Source: Variovorax sp. J22P240
GTDB taxonomy: Bacteria; Pseudomonadota; Gammaproteobacteria; Burkholderiales; Burkholderiaceae_C
Direction: 5' to 3'
NCBI RefSeq assembly: GCF_030316855.1
Contig: NZ_JASZYR010000016.1
Location: forward strand, 1-64,000
DNA length: 64,000 nt
Below the pieces are notes generated by a model. The model saw only the letters and a list, made by a program, of their open reading frames with translations, was not told where the DNA came from and ran no database searches. This document shows positions 1-8,601 of this stretch, in pieces. Made by a program: the position numbers and the translations under genes. The first letter of the stretch is position 1; the number at the start of each line of letters is the position of its first letter.

Positions 1-1
1 G

Positions 2-295
2 GCGAGCCAGGAACAGACCTCGGGCATCGAGCAGATCAACCAGGCGATCACGCAGATGGACCAGGTCACGCAGCAGAACGCGGCACTGGTGGAAGAAGCC
101 GCCGCTGCCGCCGCATCGCTGCAGGAACAGGCGGGCAGTCTCGTCGACGCCGTCAGCATCTTCAGGCTCGGCGGCGACGACGAATCGTTGACGCGGATCA
201 CGCCGATGCCGGCCGTGCGCCGGCAGGTGCCGAGGTCGCGCGCCGGGGGACCGACCGTGCAGCGGGGGAAGAAGGCGCGCACCGTCTCCGCCTGA
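2..295 (+). CDS. Methyl-accepting chemotaxis protein, C-terminal end (5' truncated by window)
   Basis: Only the last 97 residues are present, open from the left edge in frame 2. The stretch reading QINQAITQMDQVTQQNAALVEE is the end of the highly conserved cytoplasmic signalling hairpin of chemoreceptors, which contacts CheA and CheW. An alanine-rich helix and a basic tail ending KKARTVSA follow. No NWETF-type CheR/CheB tethering pentapeptide is visible at the C-terminus, so methylation probably needs no tail docking. It lies 116 bp ahead of flgK and shares its strand, but flgK has its own promoter. The sensory domain is outside the window, so the ligand cannot be guessed. Confidence 0.93.
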   Translation, partial: ASQEQTSGIEQINQAITQMDQVTQQNAALVEEAAAAAASLQEQAGSLVDAVSIFRLGGDDESLTRITPMPAVRRQVPRSRAGGPTVQRGKKARTVSA

Positions 296-318
296 CAGTG
301 CCAGGACGCCCTCGGCCT

Positions 319-345
319 TCAACTTTCAGCACCTGCGGCCGATAA
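319..345 (+). promoter_or_regulatory. FliA (sigma-28) promoter for flgK
   Basis: A TCAACTTT box at 319-326 and a perfect GCCGATAA box at 338-345 are separated by 11 bases. The known sigma-28 consensus is TAAAGTTT-N11-GCCGATAA, so the -35 matches 6 of 8 and the -10 matches 8 of 8 with ideal spacing. The -10 box ends 66 bp upstream of the flgK start, consistent with late (class III) expression of flgKL. Confidence 0.8.
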
Positions 346-411
346 AGAACAAAGAACACATGCAGGCATCGACACGATGCCGCACCCAACACCCCATACA
401 GGCAAAGCCAC

Positions 412-2376
412 ATGTCAGGAAACTTGTTCTTCACCGGCCTGAGCGGTCTCGGCGTCGCGCGCACCGCGCTCGTGACCACGGCCCACAACACGGCCAATGT
501 GTACACCGCGGGCTACAGTCGCCAGGTGGCCCAGGTCTCGACCAACTCGGCCATCAGCTCGGGCTCCGGCTACATCGGCAGCGGCGCGCGCGTGACCACG
601 GTCACGCGCAGCTACGACCGCTATCTCACCGCGCAACTCGCCTCGGCCCAGTCGACCTCGGCGGCGCTGGCCTCGTACGGCACCCAAATCAACCGCATCG
701 ATTCGCTCCTGGCCGACAAGACCGCCGGCCTGAGCCCGTTGATGCAGAACTTCTTCACGGCGGTGCAGGGCGTTGCCAACACGCCGGCCGACTCGGCAGC
801 GCGCCAGCAGCTCATCAGCTCGGCGCAATCACTGTCGAGCAAGTTCCGCTCGACCGACCAGTACCTCTCCGACCTCAACGAGTCGGTCAATGACCAGATC
901 TCGGGCAGCGTCGAGCAGATCAACACCTACGCCGGCAAGATCGCCAGCCTCAACCAGCAGATCGGCATGATGAGCGCCGTGGCCGGCGGCCAGCCGCCGA
1001 ACGACCTGCTGGACCAGCGCGACCAGCTCGTGAGCGAGCTGAGCCAGATCGTGGACGTCAAGGTGCTGGAGCAGGACAACGGCAAGTACAACGTCTTCAT
1101 CGGTAGCGGCCAGTCCCTCGTCGTGGGCGACCGGGCCGCGACGATGAAGGCCGTGCCATCCTCGGCCGATCCGACGCGCACGGCGGTGGCCCTCGTCGGG
1201 CTGGCAGGCAATGTGTCGGAACTCAAGGACGACGTCCTCAACGGCGGTTCGCTCGGCGGCCTGATGTCCTTTCGCGCCCAGACGCTCATTCCGACGCAGA
1301 ACGCGATCGGCCGGCTGTCGATCGCGCTCGCCAGTGCGTTCAATGACCAGCACCAGCTGGGTGTCGACCTGAATGGTGCGCTCGGAAAGGACTTCTTCAC
1401 GACGGCCGCGCCGGGCATCTTCTCGAACGCCAGGAACGCCGGCAACATGGTGCTGACCAGCGCCATCTCCGATGCCAACCAGCTCACGACCAGCGACTAC
1501 TCGGTGGAAGTGCAGACCGGCACGCCGAAGTACGTCGTCACGCGGCTCTCGGACAAGCAGGTGATCGGCTCCTATGACGACACCGATTTTCCGGTCAGTT
1601 TCGACGGCGTGACCGTCTCCGCCGCCAGCGGCACGGCCCAGTCGGGCGACACTTTCCTGATCCAGCCGACGCGCACCGGCGCGCGCGACATGGAGGTGAC
1701 GGTGCTCGATCCCGCCAAGGTCGCCGCCGCATCGCCGGTCATCACCGGCAACAAGAACGGCAACCAGGGCAGCGGCGCGCTCGGCAAGGCAACCATCGAT
1801 TCGGCCTACCCGGCTTCGCCGCTGGCGGCGAACGTGACGCTGAGCTTCGACGGCGCGACCAACACGCTGTCGGGATTCCCCGCGAGTTCCGCCATCACCG
1901 TGACGCTGGCCGACGGCACCGTCAGCAACTACGCGGCCGGCACGCCCGTGCCCTACACGGCAGGCGCCAGGATCAGCTTCGACGGCATCAACGTCAGTCT
2001 GAGCGGTGCCCCGGCGACCGGTGACACCTTCACCATCGGCAAGAACACCGGCGGCGTGTCCGATGGCAGCAATGCGCTGCTGCTCGGCGCGCTGCAGCGC
2101 AAGGCCACGGTGGGCGGCGGCACCACGACCTTCAACGGTGCGTATTCGCAGCTGGTGAGCCAGGTCGGCAACCGCGCGATGGAGATCAAGGTCGCGGCCA
2201 CCACGCAGGACAGCGTGACCGGTCAGATCAAGGCGAGCCAGCAGTCGATCTCCGGCGTCAATCAGGACGAGGAAACCGCCAACCTGCTCATGTACCAGCA
2301 GATGTACCAAGCGAATGCCAAGGTGATCCAGACCGCTTCGACCATCTTCGACGCGATCCTCGGCATCCGCAGCTGA
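412..2376 (+). CDS. flgK: Flagellar hook-associated protein 1 (HAP1)
   Basis: FlgK forms the first ring of the hook-filament junction outside the cell and is exported by the flagellar type III apparatus. The 654-residue product begins with the typical D0/D1 helix (FTGLSGLGVARTAL, then HNTANVYTAGYSRQ) and ends with the mirrored C-terminal helix (ETANLLMYQQMYQANAKVIQ). The middle, about residues 330-560, is variable and beta-rich, with two GDTF-type repeats resembling surface D2/D3 domains. At 654 residues it is longer than the enterobacterial protein (about 550). The ATG at 412 lies 66 bp after a sigma-28 promoter and starts right at the conserved helix. flgL follows 38 bp downstream and is probably cotranscribed. 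Confidence 0.97.
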   Translation: MSGNLFFTGLSGLGVARTALVTTAHNTANVYTAGYSRQVAQVSTNSAISSGSGYIGSGARVTTVTRSYDRYLTAQLASAQSTSAALASYGTQINRIDSLLADKTAGLSPLMQNFFTAVQGVANTPADSAARQQLISSAQSLSSKFRSTDQYLSDLNESVNDQISGSVEQINTYAGKIASLNQQIGMMSAVAGGQPPNDLLDQRDQLVSELSQIVDVKVLEQDNGKYNVFIGSGQSLVVGDRAATMKAVPSSADPTRTAVALVGLAGNVSELKDDVLNGGSLGGLMSFRAQTLIPTQNAIGRLSIALASAFNDQHQLGVDLNGALGKDFFTTAAPGIFSNARNAGNMVLTSAISDANQLTTSDYSVEVQTGTPKYVVTRLSDKQVIGSYDDTDFPVSFDGVTVSAASGTAQSGDTFLIQPTRTGARDMEVTVLDPAKVAAASPVITGNKNGNQGSGALGKATIDSAYPASPLAANVTLSFDGATNTLSGFPASSAITVTLADGTVSNYAAGTPVPYTAGARISFDGINVSLSGAPATGDTFTIGKNTGGVSDGSNALLLGALQRKATVGGGTTTFNGAYSQLVSQVGNRAMEIKVAATTQDSVTGQIKASQQSISGVNQDEETANLLMYQQMYQANAKVIQTASTIFDAILGIRS

Positions 2377-2414
2377 CCTCCACCCAAACCCACACCCGAA
2401 CTCAAGGAGCCGCG

Positions 2415-3629
2415 ATGCGCATCAGCACCAGTTCTTTCTACGAGCAGAGCATCAGCGCGATGGGCCTGCAGCAGCAAAACCTCTTCCAGGTGCAACAGAA
2501 GCTGTCGGCCGGGACCAAGTTCCTCACCGCCGGCGACGATCCGGTCGGCGCCGCGCGGGCGCTCGGCGTCAGCGAGACGCTGGCCGAATCGGCCCAGTAC
2601 GCCACCAGCCGCGACCGCGCCATGCTGTCCCTCACGCGGGAAGAATCCGCGCTCGACGGCGTGACCTCCATCCTGCAGAACATCAAGACGCTGACCGTGC
2701 AGGCCGGCAACGGCACGCTGTCGGATGCCGACCGTGCCGCGCTGGCGACCACCATCCAGAGCAATCTGGACCAGCTCGTGGGCCTTGCCAACTCCGACGA
2801 TGGCAACGGCCAGTTCCTGTTCGCCGGCTACAAGAGCGCCAACGCGCCCTTTGCCGTGCAAGCCGGGGGCGGCATCCAGTACCTGGGCGACCAGGGTCAG
2901 CGCCTCATGCAGGTCGACGTCGCACGGCAGATCTCGACCTCCGACGATGGCCGCTCGGTGTTCCAGTCGGTGCAGGGCTCGGCGGGCTACGTGACTGCGG
3001 GCGGCGCCGTCAACACGGGCTCGGGCGTGTTCAGCTCGGTCGGCGTGGCCGATGCGACCGATCCGAACTTCGGCAAGGACTTCCAGATCAGCTTCGATGC
3101 GGTCGGCAACTACTCGGTCGCCACCAACGACACGCCGCCCGTCGTGACAGCCACCGGCGCCTTCGTCGCGGGCGAGCCGATCTCCTTCGGCGGCTTGCAG
3201 ATCAGCGTCACCGGCACGCCGGCGGCTGGCGACACCTTCAACGTCACCACCGCCAGGAATGCCGGCGCCGACATCTTTGCTTCCATCGGCGAGCTGGTCA
3301 CCGCGTTGCGTACTCCCCTGACCGGTGCCGGTGAGGAAGGCAAGGCCAAACTGCTGAACGCCTTGAGCACGGCCAACGTCAAGGTAACCAATGCGCATGA
3401 CAACGTGCTCACGATCAAGTCATCGGTGGGTTCGCGCATGAACGAACTCGACGCGCTCGACGACAGCGGCGAGACGCGCGACCTGATGGACAAGAGCTAT
3501 CTGTCGGCCATCCAGGACCTGGACCCCGTGGCCGCGATCTCGGAGTTCTATCAGAGGCAGTCGTCGCTGCAGGCGACGCAGCTCACCTTCACGAAGCTGA
3601 ACTCGATCGCGTTGTTCAACTACCTGTAA
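2415..3629 (+). CDS. flgL: Flagellar hook-associated protein 3 (HAP3)
   Basis: FlgL forms the second ring of the hook-filament junction, on top of FlgK. The product has 404 residues. Its N-terminal coiled-coil region begins MRISTSSFYEQSI and contains the characteristic LSAGTKFLTAGDDPVGAARAL segment shared with flagellins. The C-terminus ends LNSIALFNYL, the family signature. The insert from about residue 170 to 290 is beta-rich and shares the GDTF-type motif with FlgK of this genome. A ribosome site AAGGAG precedes the ATG. It is the last recognisable flagellar gene before about 30 kb of unrelated genes. Confidence 0.97.
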   Translation: MRISTSSFYEQSISAMGLQQQNLFQVQQKLSAGTKFLTAGDDPVGAARALGVSETLAESAQYATSRDRAMLSLTREESALDGVTSILQNIKTLTVQAGNGTLSDADRAALATTIQSNLDQLVGLANSDDGNGQFLFAGYKSANAPFAVQAGGGIQYLGDQGQRLMQVDVARQISTSDDGRSVFQSVQGSAGYVTAGGAVNTGSGVFSSVGVADATDPNFGKDFQISFDAVGNYSVATNDTPPVVTATGAFVAGEPISFGGLQISVTGTPAAGDTFNVTTARNAGADIFASIGELVTALRTPLTGAGEEGKAKLLNALSTANVKVTNAHDNVLTIKSSVGSRMNELDALDDSGETRDLMDKSYLSAIQDLDPVAAISEFYQRQSSLQATQLTFTKLNSIALFNYL

Positions 3630-3705
3630 TCAATTGCATGCAAGCCTGGAAGTCTTCGGGTGCATGCGCCCGGCCTCTCGCGGATGAGGACGCAGAGGAT
3701 CGAGA

Positions 3706-4140
3706 ATGTGCGACATGCCATTCTTCGATTCGTTGACAGGTGCGGGCTCAACCCGCGTGGTGGCCGGTCTCGCTATTTGGTGCGCATTGACTCCGATGGG
3801 CGCAGGGGCCGCACCGACGGATGAGCGCAACCCTAGCTGGGGTGCGATCGCGTCCCGGGCGGGCTGGTATGGCTACTCGTACAACCACGCGTCGCGCAGC
3901 GCGGCGGAGCGGGCGGCGCGCGCCCAATGCGATCGCGCGGCGCGTCGCGATGGCACATGCGAGGTGCGGGCCTACTTCGATCGCTCTTGCGGCGCGCTGG
4001 CCGCAGGCAACTACGGCGAATGGGCGACGGCTACCGCTGCGACGGCCAAGGCTGCGGGCCAAGCGGCCGTCGGGCAGTGCGATCTCCATCTGCCCACGGA
4101 GCCTTGCAAGGTCGTCGTCAGCGTCTGCTCGCCGCCCTGA
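3706..4140 (+). CDS. Secreted DUF4189-type protein
   Basis: This is a 144-residue protein with an N-terminal signal peptide. A hydrophobic stretch at about residues 17-36 ends in AGA-A, a plausible signal peptidase I site near residue 36. The mature part has the pattern of the DUF4189 family: W(G)AIA near the start, then repeated alanine-rich segments with spaced cysteines (AQCDRAARRDGTCEV, SCGALA, GQCDLH, PCKVVVSVC) that probably form disulfides. The family's function is unknown; the protein should act in the periplasm or outside. A purine-rich AGAGGA lies 7 bases before the ATG at 3706. A second ATG at 3715 is possible. Confidence 0.75.
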   Translation: MCDMPFFDSLTGAGSTRVVAGLAIWCALTPMGAGAAPTDERNPSWGAIASRAGWYGYSYNHASRSAAERAARAQCDRAARRDGTCEVRAYFDRSCGALAAGNYGEWATATAATAKAAGQAAVGQCDLHLPTEPCKVVVSVCSPP

Positions 4141-4155
4141 GGGTAGCCTGTCGTC

Positions 4156-5376
4156 ATGGACTCATTGATCGCCGCTTCCGCGCGCGCGCTCGCTGCCGGC
4201 GACGCCCTCGGTGCCCTCAAGCGCGTCGCCCTGCGCGAAGACCCGCCCGCGCTGGCCCTGCGCGGCATCGCCATGGCCCAGCTCGGCGAGCATCCGCGCG
4301 CACGCGAGTTGCTGCGGCGGGCCGCCAGCGGCTTCGGCGCGCACGAGGAACTGTCGCGTGCCCGCTGCGTGGTCGCCGAGGCGGAGGTGGCGCTGGCCAT
4401 GCGCGAGCTGGGCGGCTCGCCGCGCTCGCTGGCCGCGGCCGTCGCCACGATGGAGGCACACGCCGACCACGCCAATGCGCTGCAGGCGCGGCTGATCGCT
4501 GCACGCCGACTCCTGCTGCTCGGTCGCCTCGATGAGGCAGGGGCCGCGCTGGCCGGCCTCGATACGGAGGGGCTGCCGCCGGCGCTGGCGGCAGTGGCAG
4601 AACTCAGCGCTGCCGAGCTGGCGTTGCGCTCGCTGCGCACCGGCCCGGCACAGGCGGCGCTCGCCCGTGCGCACGAGGCCGCTCATCGTGCCCGCGTGCC
4701 GGCGCTGCTGGCCGAGGTCGCGGAGGCGCGATCCGCATTCGACCGTCCCGCCGCCCGATGTCTTTCCGCCGACGGGGAGCAGGCGCTGCGCCTCGACGAG
4801 GTCGCGGCGCTCCTGGCCTCGGACACTCTGGTGATCGACGCCTGCCGCCGTGGATTGCGTGTCGGCGACATGTGGCAGTCGCTGGCGCGCCGTCCGGTGC
4901 TGTTCGCACTGGTGCGCGCGCTCGCCGAAGCGTGGCCCGGCGACGTCGATCGCGAAGCACTGATTGCATGCGCGTTCCGGACCCGCGATCCCGATGAGAC
5001 CCACCGGGCACGCCTGCGGGTCGAGATCGGCCGGCTGCGCGCGCTCGTCAAGCCGCTTGCGCAGATCGAGGCCACTGCGCGCGGCTTCGTCCTCAGGCCG
5101 GGCCGCGAGCGTCGCGTCGCCGTGCTGGTGCCACCCATCGACGGCGACCAGGCCTCGCTGGTGGCGCTGCTTTCCGACGGCGCGGCATGGTCGACCTCAG
5201 CCCTGGCGCTGGCATTGGAAGCGAGCCAGCGTACCGTGCAGCGCGCGCTCGCCGAGTTGGAGGCCGACGGGCGCGTGCGCTCCGTCGGGCGAGCGCGGGC
5301 GCAACGCTGGCTGTCGCCGCCGCTGGGGGGATTCACGACGATCTTGTTACTCCCCGCATCGCTGCCGATTGAATAG
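4156..5376 (+). CDS. Winged-helix transcriptional regulator with TPR-like N-terminus
   Basis: This 406-residue protein looks like a DNA-binding regulator. Residues about 1-195 are a run of alanine/leucine-rich helix pairs resembling tetratricopeptide repeats. Residues about 235-315 (HRARLRVEIGRLRALVKPL followed by IEATARGFVLRPG) match the OmpR/PhoB-type winged helix including its final wing. Residues about 330-385 (ASQRTVQRALAELEADGRVRSVG) look like a second winged helix of the MarR/GntR sort. No receiver or ligand domain is evident. It is followed 52 bp later by a beta-propeller gene and then a DUF899 gene on the same strand, which it may control. The specific target is unknown. Confidence 0.65.
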   Translation: MDSLIAASARALAAGDALGALKRVALREDPPALALRGIAMAQLGEHPRARELLRRAASGFGAHEELSRARCVVAEAEVALAMRELGGSPRSLAAAVATMEAHADHANALQARLIAARRLLLLGRLDEAGAALAGLDTEGLPPALAAVAELSAAELALRSLRTGPAQAALARAHEAAHRARVPALLAEVAEARSAFDRPAARCLSADGEQALRLDEVAALLASDTLVIDACRRGLRVGDMWQSLARRPVLFALVRALAEAWPGDVDREALIACAFRTRDPDETHRARLRVEIGRLRALVKPLAQIEATARGFVLRPGRERRVAVLVPPIDGDQASLVALLSDGAAWSTSALALALEASQRTVQRALAELEADGRVRSVGRARAQRWLSPPLGGFTTILLLPASLPIE

Positions 5377-5428
5377 AGTTGTCTCGCGGGCCCATTCCGA
5401 GGCTCGAGTCGCGCTTCAGGAGCCAACG

Positions 5429-6100
5429 ATGACCAGCAAGACACTCGACAGACCCCAGACGAAGCCGCGTGCGGCCGAAATCGTTCGCGAATACGGCCCG
5501 TTCGACGGCGCCGATCGGATCCATGGCGTGACCCACGACGGGCAAAGAGTCTGGGTCGCCACCGGAGCCCGGTTGGTCGCTTTCGACCCCGGGAGCGGCG
5601 AGCCCACGCGCTCGCTAGACCTTGCCTGCGACGCCGGTACCGCCTTCGACGGCACGTACCTCTACCAGATCGCCGAGGCGCGCATCGACAAGATCGATCC
5701 CGCCACCGGCAAGGTCGTGTCGTCGATCCCGGCGCCGGGCCATGGCTCCGACTCGGGGCTGACCTGGGCCGAGGGCAGCCTGTGGGTAGGGGAGTACCGC
5801 GATCGCAAGATCCACCAGATCGATCCCGACACCGGCGCGGTCAGGCGCACCATCGAATCCAACCGTTTCGTCACCGGCGTGACCTGGGTCGACGGCGAAC
5901 TGTGGCACGCGACCTGGGAAGGGGATGAGAGCGAAATCCGCCGCGTCAACCCCGAGAGCGGCGCCGTGCTCGAAAGGCTGGAGATGCCGACCGGCATCGG
6001 CATCAGCGGGCTCGAATCCGATGGGGCGGACCTCTTCTATTGCGGCGGCGGAGGCAGCGGCAAGGTCCGCGCCGTGCGTCGTCCCAAGGCCGGATCGTGA
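5429..6100 (+). CDS. YVTN/Vgb-like beta-propeller (glutamine cyclotransferase-type) protein
   Basis: The product is a soluble 223-residue protein made of repeated blades with the pattern G(L/V)TW(x)(D/E)GxLWxxxxxxxxIxxIDPxTG, for example GLTWAEGSLWVGEY and GVTWVDGELWHATW. This is the fold of YVTN/virginiamycin B lyase-like and glutaminyl cyclotransferase-like propellers. It has no signal peptide, so it is probably cytoplasmic. Catalytic activity cannot be assigned. The ATG at 5429 is preceded by CAGGAG. The same frame is open upstream into the previous gene, but that part is a shadow. The DUF899 gene follows 23 bp later, so the two are very likely cotranscribed. Confidence 0.7.
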   Translation: MTSKTLDRPQTKPRAAEIVREYGPFDGADRIHGVTHDGQRVWVATGARLVAFDPGSGEPTRSLDLACDAGTAFDGTYLYQIAEARIDKIDPATGKVVSSIPAPGHGSDSGLTWAEGSLWVGEYRDRKIHQIDPDTGAVRRTIESNRFVTGVTWVDGELWHATWEGDESEIRRVNPESGAVLERLEMPTGIGISGLESDGADLFYCGGGGSGKVRAVRRPKAGS

Positions 6101-6123
6101 ACGCGCACCACAAGGAGCACACC

Positions 6124-6915
6124 ATGAACACCGCCATGGCCGAAGCCGGCACAGTGGACCATCCCGTCGTGTCGATGGACCGATGGGTCGCCGAGCGCAA
6201 GGCGCTGCTGGCGCGCGAGAAGGAACTGACGCGCATGCACGACCAGGTCGCCCACGAGCGCCGGGCGTTGCCGTGGGTGCGCATCGAGAAGGAGTACGTC
6301 TTCGACACACCCGAGGGCTGGAGCACGCTCGCCAACCTGTTCGAAGGCCGCCGCCAGTTGCTGGTGCAGCACTTCATGCTCGGCCCGGGGTGGGAGGAGG
6401 GCTGCAAGAGCTGCTCGTACATGGCGGATCACGTCGACGGCATGAAAGTGCACCTCGAGCACCGCGACGTCACGCTGATGGCCGTCTCGCGCGCGCCGCT
6501 GCCCGAGATCGAAGCCTTTCGGCGGCGCATGGGCTGGCAGTTCAAGTGGGTGTCCTCGTACGGCACCGACTTCAACCACGACTTCGGCGTGAGCTTCACG
6601 CAGGACGAGTTGGCCAGGGACGAGGTCTACTACAACTTCGACATGCAGCCCTTCCCGAGCGAGGAAGCACCGGGGATCAGCGTGTTCTACAGGAGCGAAG
6701 CGGGCGAAGTCTTTCGCACCTACTCGACCTACGGGCGCGGCGTGGAAGTGATGATGGGGACCTACAGCCTGCTCGATCTCACGCCCCGCGGCCGCATCGA
6801 GGACAACCCGCTCTACGCCATGGATTGGGTGCGCCACCACGATCGCTACGAGCAGGCGCCCATTGCGAAGACGAAGCCTGCGGTGCTCGGCGCGTGCTGC
6901 AGTACGCACGTCTGA
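6124..6915 (+). CDS. DUF899 thioredoxin-like family protein
   Basis: This 263-residue protein matches the DUF899 family, an uncharacterised thioredoxin-fold group. Visible family features are the FMLGPGWEEGCKSCSYMADH segment, the SRAPLPEIEAFRRRMGW segment and the GTYSLLDLTPRGR segment near the C-terminus. Cys94 and Cys97 form a CxxC motif typical of redox or metal-binding proteins. A second adjacent pair, Cys258-Cys259, sits five residues from the C-terminus. There is no signal peptide. A strong ribosome site AAGGAG at 6112-6117 sets the start. It lies directly downstream of the beta-propeller gene. A redox or detoxification role is inference only. Confidence 0.8.
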   Translation: MNTAMAEAGTVDHPVVSMDRWVAERKALLAREKELTRMHDQVAHERRALPWVRIEKEYVFDTPEGWSTLANLFEGRRQLLVQHFMLGPGWEEGCKSCSYMADHVDGMKVHLEHRDVTLMAVSRAPLPEIEAFRRRMGWQFKWVSSYGTDFNHDFGVSFTQDELARDEVYYNFDMQPFPSEEAPGISVFYRSEAGEVFRTYSTYGRGVEVMMGTYSLLDLTPRGRIEDNPLYAMDWVRHHDRYEQAPIAKTKPAVLGACCSTHV

Positions 6916-6978
6916 CGGGCAGGTCGACGGGAGCGGGCGGCGGTCCAAGGGCAGTGGCGCCCTTAGACTCGAGGGCAG

Positions 6979-8067
6979 ATGATTGCCACACTTTCCGCCG
7001 TCACGCGCGACCGACTGCGGCGCTTCATGCGCATCATGCGCATGGCCGCGGTCATCGGTGCGGGCGTCGGTGCACTCTACGCCGTCGCGATTGCCGGACC
7101 GGGCGCTCGCGCGCTGCTCGGCTCCCTGCTGATCTCCATACCGATTGGTGTCATGGACGCCCTGCTCACGGCTTCATGGATCGCCGGCATCGAGATCTTC
7201 CTGCTGACTCGCGCTTCGATGCGATGGCTCGACGCGCTGCCATTCGCTGCGGTGTTCATCCTGAAGACGCTTGTCTACGGCGCGATCGCAGGGGCGGTCC
7301 TCGCCGGCCAGCCGGGAGAGCGCTTGTTGGGCGTCGTTACCGTCTATGACGCGCGCACCTGGCTGATTGCGGTTTGCCTCTCGCTCGTGCCCGTTGCCGT
7401 CGTGGTGATGATGTTTCAGGCCGCGGGCCTCGTCGGCTACCGCACGTTCGTGGCTCTTCTGCTTGGAAAGTATCGCCGGCCCTACGCCGAGCGACGCTTC
7501 TTCCTCTTCGTCGACGTGGTGGGCTCGACCGCGATCGCCGAGCGGCTCGGGGCGCTGGAGGCACATCGCTTCCTCGCCGCGGTGTTTTCGGCAGTCGCCG
7601 AACCGATCGAGCTGTGCCGCGGCGAAATCTACCAATACGTCGGTGACGAGATCGTCATCACCTGGGTCGAGGCCGACGGCGTTGCCGATGCGCGGGCGTT
7701 GCGCTGCTTCTTCGCGATTCGCGCGGCGCTCGCCGCGGACGCGAACCGGTTTGTCCAACGCTTTGGCGTGCAACCGGAGCTGCGTGCGGCCCTGCATCTG
7801 GGCGAGGTCATCGCCGGCGAGGTCGGCCAGGTGCGCCGTGCGATCGTCTTCCACGGCGACGTCATGAACACGACCGGGCGCCTCGAGCAGGCGACCCGCG
7901 AAGTCGGATGCTTCTTCATCGCATCGGCGGAAGCGCTCGCCTCCCTGGGTCCGCCGCCCGAAATCCGTACCCACGACCTTGGCGCGCTGGCGCTGCGCGG
8001 ACGAATCGAGCCCATCCATGCGTTCTGCGTCGAACATTCGGACAGGAGCGCTTTGAAGAGCGCATGA
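6979..8067 (+). CDS. Membrane-anchored class III adenylate/guanylate cyclase
   Basis: The 362-residue protein probably makes cAMP from ATP. The N-terminal half holds about four membrane helices (roughly residues 22-42, 46-75, 88-110 and 127-150). The cytoplasmic C-terminal half is a class III cyclase domain. FFLFVDVVGST carries the first metal-binding aspartate (Asp179), YQYVGDEIVITW the second (Asp223), and LHLGEVIAGEVG with GDVMNTTGRLEQATRE the rest of the catalytic core. Bacterial cyclases with a short membrane anchor of this type are common. The ATG at 6979 has GAGGG just upstream. No partner gene is apparent; the signal sensed is unknown. Confidence 0.85.
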   Translation: MIATLSAVTRDRLRRFMRIMRMAAVIGAGVGALYAVAIAGPGARALLGSLLISIPIGVMDALLTASWIAGIEIFLLTRASMRWLDALPFAAVFILKTLVYGAIAGAVLAGQPGERLLGVVTVYDARTWLIAVCLSLVPVAVVVMMFQAAGLVGYRTFVALLLGKYRRPYAERRFFLFVDVVGSTAIAERLGALEAHRFLAAVFSAVAEPIELCRGEIYQYVGDEIVITWVEADGVADARALRCFFAIRAALAADANRFVQRFGVQPELRAALHLGEVIAGEVGQVRRAIVFHGDVMNTTGRLEQATREVGCFFIASAEALASLGPPPEIRTHDLGALALRGRIEPIHAFCVEHSDRSALKSA

Positions 8068-8106
8068 AAGCCGTGCGACGAGGCTGCGGATGTGCGACAT
8101 CGCAAA

Positions 8107-8520
8107 TCACGAGATGCCGTGTTCCAGCCGAAGTCTCCTTTCGAGTTGCTTCAGAAACTTGATTCCCCCCTGCACGAGTTGCACGGCTTCGGGCCGGCGC
8201 GTCTTGGGAAAATGCTTCTGGGTCCACGCGCTCATTGCCACCAGCACCGGCAGTAGTTCCAGCCCCTTCTCGGTCAGGCTGTAGACGGCCTTCTGAGCGT
8301 GTGTGGGATCCCCGTTCTTCGTCACGATGCCACTCTCGACCAGCGAGTTGAGTCGGTCCGCCAGCACGTTGCTCGAAATCGCCTCTTCGGACTGCAGGAA
8401 CTCGCGGAAATGGCGCTTGCCCGCGAACATCAGGTCGCGGATGACGAGCAGTGTCCAGCGATCACCCAAGAGCTCCAGCCCAGTGCTGATGGGGCATGTC
8501 GATCGGTCGTCGTGTTTCAT
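8107..8520 (-). CDS. HxlR-family transcriptional regulator
   Basis: This 137-residue winged-helix regulator has the HxlR signature: a cysteine near the N-terminus (CPIS), then GDRWTLLVIRDLMFAGKRHFREF, ISSNVLADRLNSLVESGIV and AVYSLTEKGLELLPVL. Members bind DNA as dimers and often respond to electrophiles or oxidants, some through the N-terminal cysteine (here Cys10). The ATG at 8520 fits the usual family start. The frame stays open further upstream, but that part would run through the operator. It is transcribed divergently from the GFA-family gene at 8602, and two inverted repeats lie between them, so it probably controls itself and that gene. Confidence 0.9.
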   Translation of the reverse strand: MKHDDRSTCPISTGLELLGDRWTLLVIRDLMFAGKRHFREFLQSEEAISSNVLADRLNSLVESGIVTKNGDPTHAQKAVYSLTEKGLELLPVLVAMSAWTQKHFPKTRRPEAVQLVQGGIKFLKQLERRLRLEHGIS

Positions 8521-8534
8521 CGAATTGATTTTAT

Positions 8535-8591
8535 ACCGGTTGCAATTTGCAAGCGGTTTGCCCAGAATACCGGTCTTGATTTGCAACCAGT
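8535..8591. promoter_or_regulatory. Candidate HxlR operator, two inverted repeats 34 bp apart
   Basis: The 81-bp gap between the divergent HxlR and GFA genes contains a 23-bp palindrome at 8535-8557. Its arms ACCGGTTGCAA and TTGCAAGCGGT match at 10 of 11 positions about a central T. A second copy at 8569-8591, spaced 34 bp (about three helical turns), starts ACCGGT and ends TTGCAACCAGT; its right arm matches the consensus at 10 of 11 positions while its left arm is degenerate. The location and symmetry suit a dimeric regulator such as the adjacent HxlR protein. Binding is inferred, not shown. Confidence 0.65.
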
Positions 8592-8601
8592 CGAGGAAAC
8601 C

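Noticed and set aside
4964..5428. Upstream extension of the beta-propeller gene into the regulator gene
   Set aside because: The regulator reads in another frame with clear winged-helix motifs, and a ribosome site precedes the ATG at 5429.
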